Below are positions 63,365 through 64,000 of a stretch of 64,000 nt of DNA, piece by piece (position 1 is the stretch's first letter; every line of letters begins with the position of its first letter). This stretch comes from Pterois miles (Eukaryota; Chordata; Actinopteri; Perciformes; Scorpaenidae). The notes below the pieces were generated by a model that did no database searches, had not been told where the DNA came from, and saw nothing but the letters and a program-made list of their open reading frames with translations. Both the position numbers and the translations under genes were made by a program. The stretch lies in contig CAMQGK010000008.1 of the NCBI GenBank assembly GCA_947000775.1, positions 10,864,501 through 10,928,500 on the forward strand. The letters are read 5' to 3'.

Positions 63365-63378
63365 GTTACCATGGTGAC
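63365..63378. promoter_or_regulatory. RFX-type X-box palindrome
   Basis: GTTACCATGGTGAC matches the two-half-site RFX consensus (GTNNCC AT GGNNAC). It is intronic. Function is inferred from the motif only. Confidence 0.35.
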
Positions 63379-64000
63379 GACGACCAGGACACATAATGGC
63401 CACCCTGCTCGCTCCCCGTTGTTGTTTTAGAAAAAGTTGTTTAGTGCGACTGCCAGTTCTGCTCTCCCACTTCTACAAACCCTTTTAGCAGCTTTTAATA
63501 ATACATCAGTTTTTGACAGCGAAGAGATGCACAGAGAGATGGGTGGATGCACAGATGGAAATGATGAGAAGATGAGAGGAGAAAGAGTGGTGTGAGAGAG
63601 AAACTGAAAAAGAAGAGTACAAATTAAAGAAACAAGCCAATGAATGTAAGGATGAAGGATGGATCGGGACCACTGGGACGCACAGATGGAGAGATTAAAG
63701 GCAAAGATGCAGGAAGGGAAATGAAAGGAAGATTTTCAGAGAAAAGGAGGGCTGAAGAGACTAGAGGGACGGGGAGAAATAGTAAAAGATGAGAAAAAGA
63801 CAACACAGCTAAATAGCCAGACATGATCTTAACTACTCCTTATCCATTCTTCGTCTTTATCATGGGTGGAAAAATGCTGAAAAACAAGTAGCGTTGAAGA
63901 TAAACACACAAAGAGAGATAAATAAGCAACGGGCATTCATCCTTCCTCTCCTTCTGTTGTCATCCCTTGTTCTTTTATCCCTCTCCCCCTCTCTCTTTCT

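Larger units (their letters stand above)
51815..64000 (-). other. Upstream SLC8 intron, open to the right
   Basis: More than 12 kb without an NCX exon. No second DDEEYEK-type exon and no large exon-2 frame are seen. It contains microsatellites, a probable hAT-like element (55,501-56,157), a 13-bp minisatellite (61,331-61,636), polypurine-rich stretches (59,350-59,520, 60,480-60,830, 63,540-63,800) and a TATCGG-type repeat near 57,840-57,950. Small open frames here are not supported. Confidence 0.75.

Overview
This is a eukaryotic, almost certainly teleost fish, genomic window. The evidence is: spliced exons of a vertebrate-type Na+/Ca2+ exchanger on the minus strand; many CA, GA and trinucleotide microsatellites; tRNA-derived SINEs with LINE-like tails ending in (CTT)n; and several short terminal-inverted-repeat (MITE-like) elements of kinds common in fish genomes. 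There is no sign of bacterial or viral gene organisation.

Layout. (1) 1-19,660: an AT-rich tandem satellite with a monomer of about 151-162 bp, which starts before the window. It has recognisable monomer subtypes, a block of about 4.6 kb present twice in tandem (about 2.8-7.4 kb and 7.6-11.9 kb), and a corrupt-looking stretch near 18.85-18.98 kb. (2) 19,660-22,145: the monomers decay and are replaced by a short-unit array (about 25-40 bp) built on the same core, CGACATACTATACTATG. It is interrupted at 21,482-21,840 by a non-satellite, exon-like island. (3) 22,146-27,600: unique DNA with several inverted-repeat elements, plus a CpG-rich stretch at 26,460-26,640 carrying two NRF-1-type sites and a CCAAT box. 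A small open exon candidate on the minus strand (26,072-26,178) ends in a good splice donor. (4) 27,600-39,968: gene-poor DNA with a SINE, MITEs and three clustered CA arrays; its right end must contain the 3' UTR of the exchanger. (5) 39,969-51,814, minus strand: five consecutive 3' coding exons of an SLC8 (NCX) gene, encoding the end of the second Ca2+-binding domain, the rest of the cytoplasmic loop, the alpha-2 transport repeat and the C-terminus. (6) 51,815-64,000: the upstream intron of the same gene. The large exon 2 and the promoter lie beyond the right end.

The SLC8 gene is the only gene I can identify. Its exon phases are mutually compatible and the joined product keeps the family's order. 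The paralogue cannot be fixed from the sequence alone. The most unusual points are the satellite (dyad-rich, with subtype grammar and a higher-order duplication), its change to a short-unit array with an exon-like insert, and an SLC8 exon enclosed by complementary (GT)n and (AC)n tracts. All coordinates and splice sites were read by eye; no similarity search was possible.
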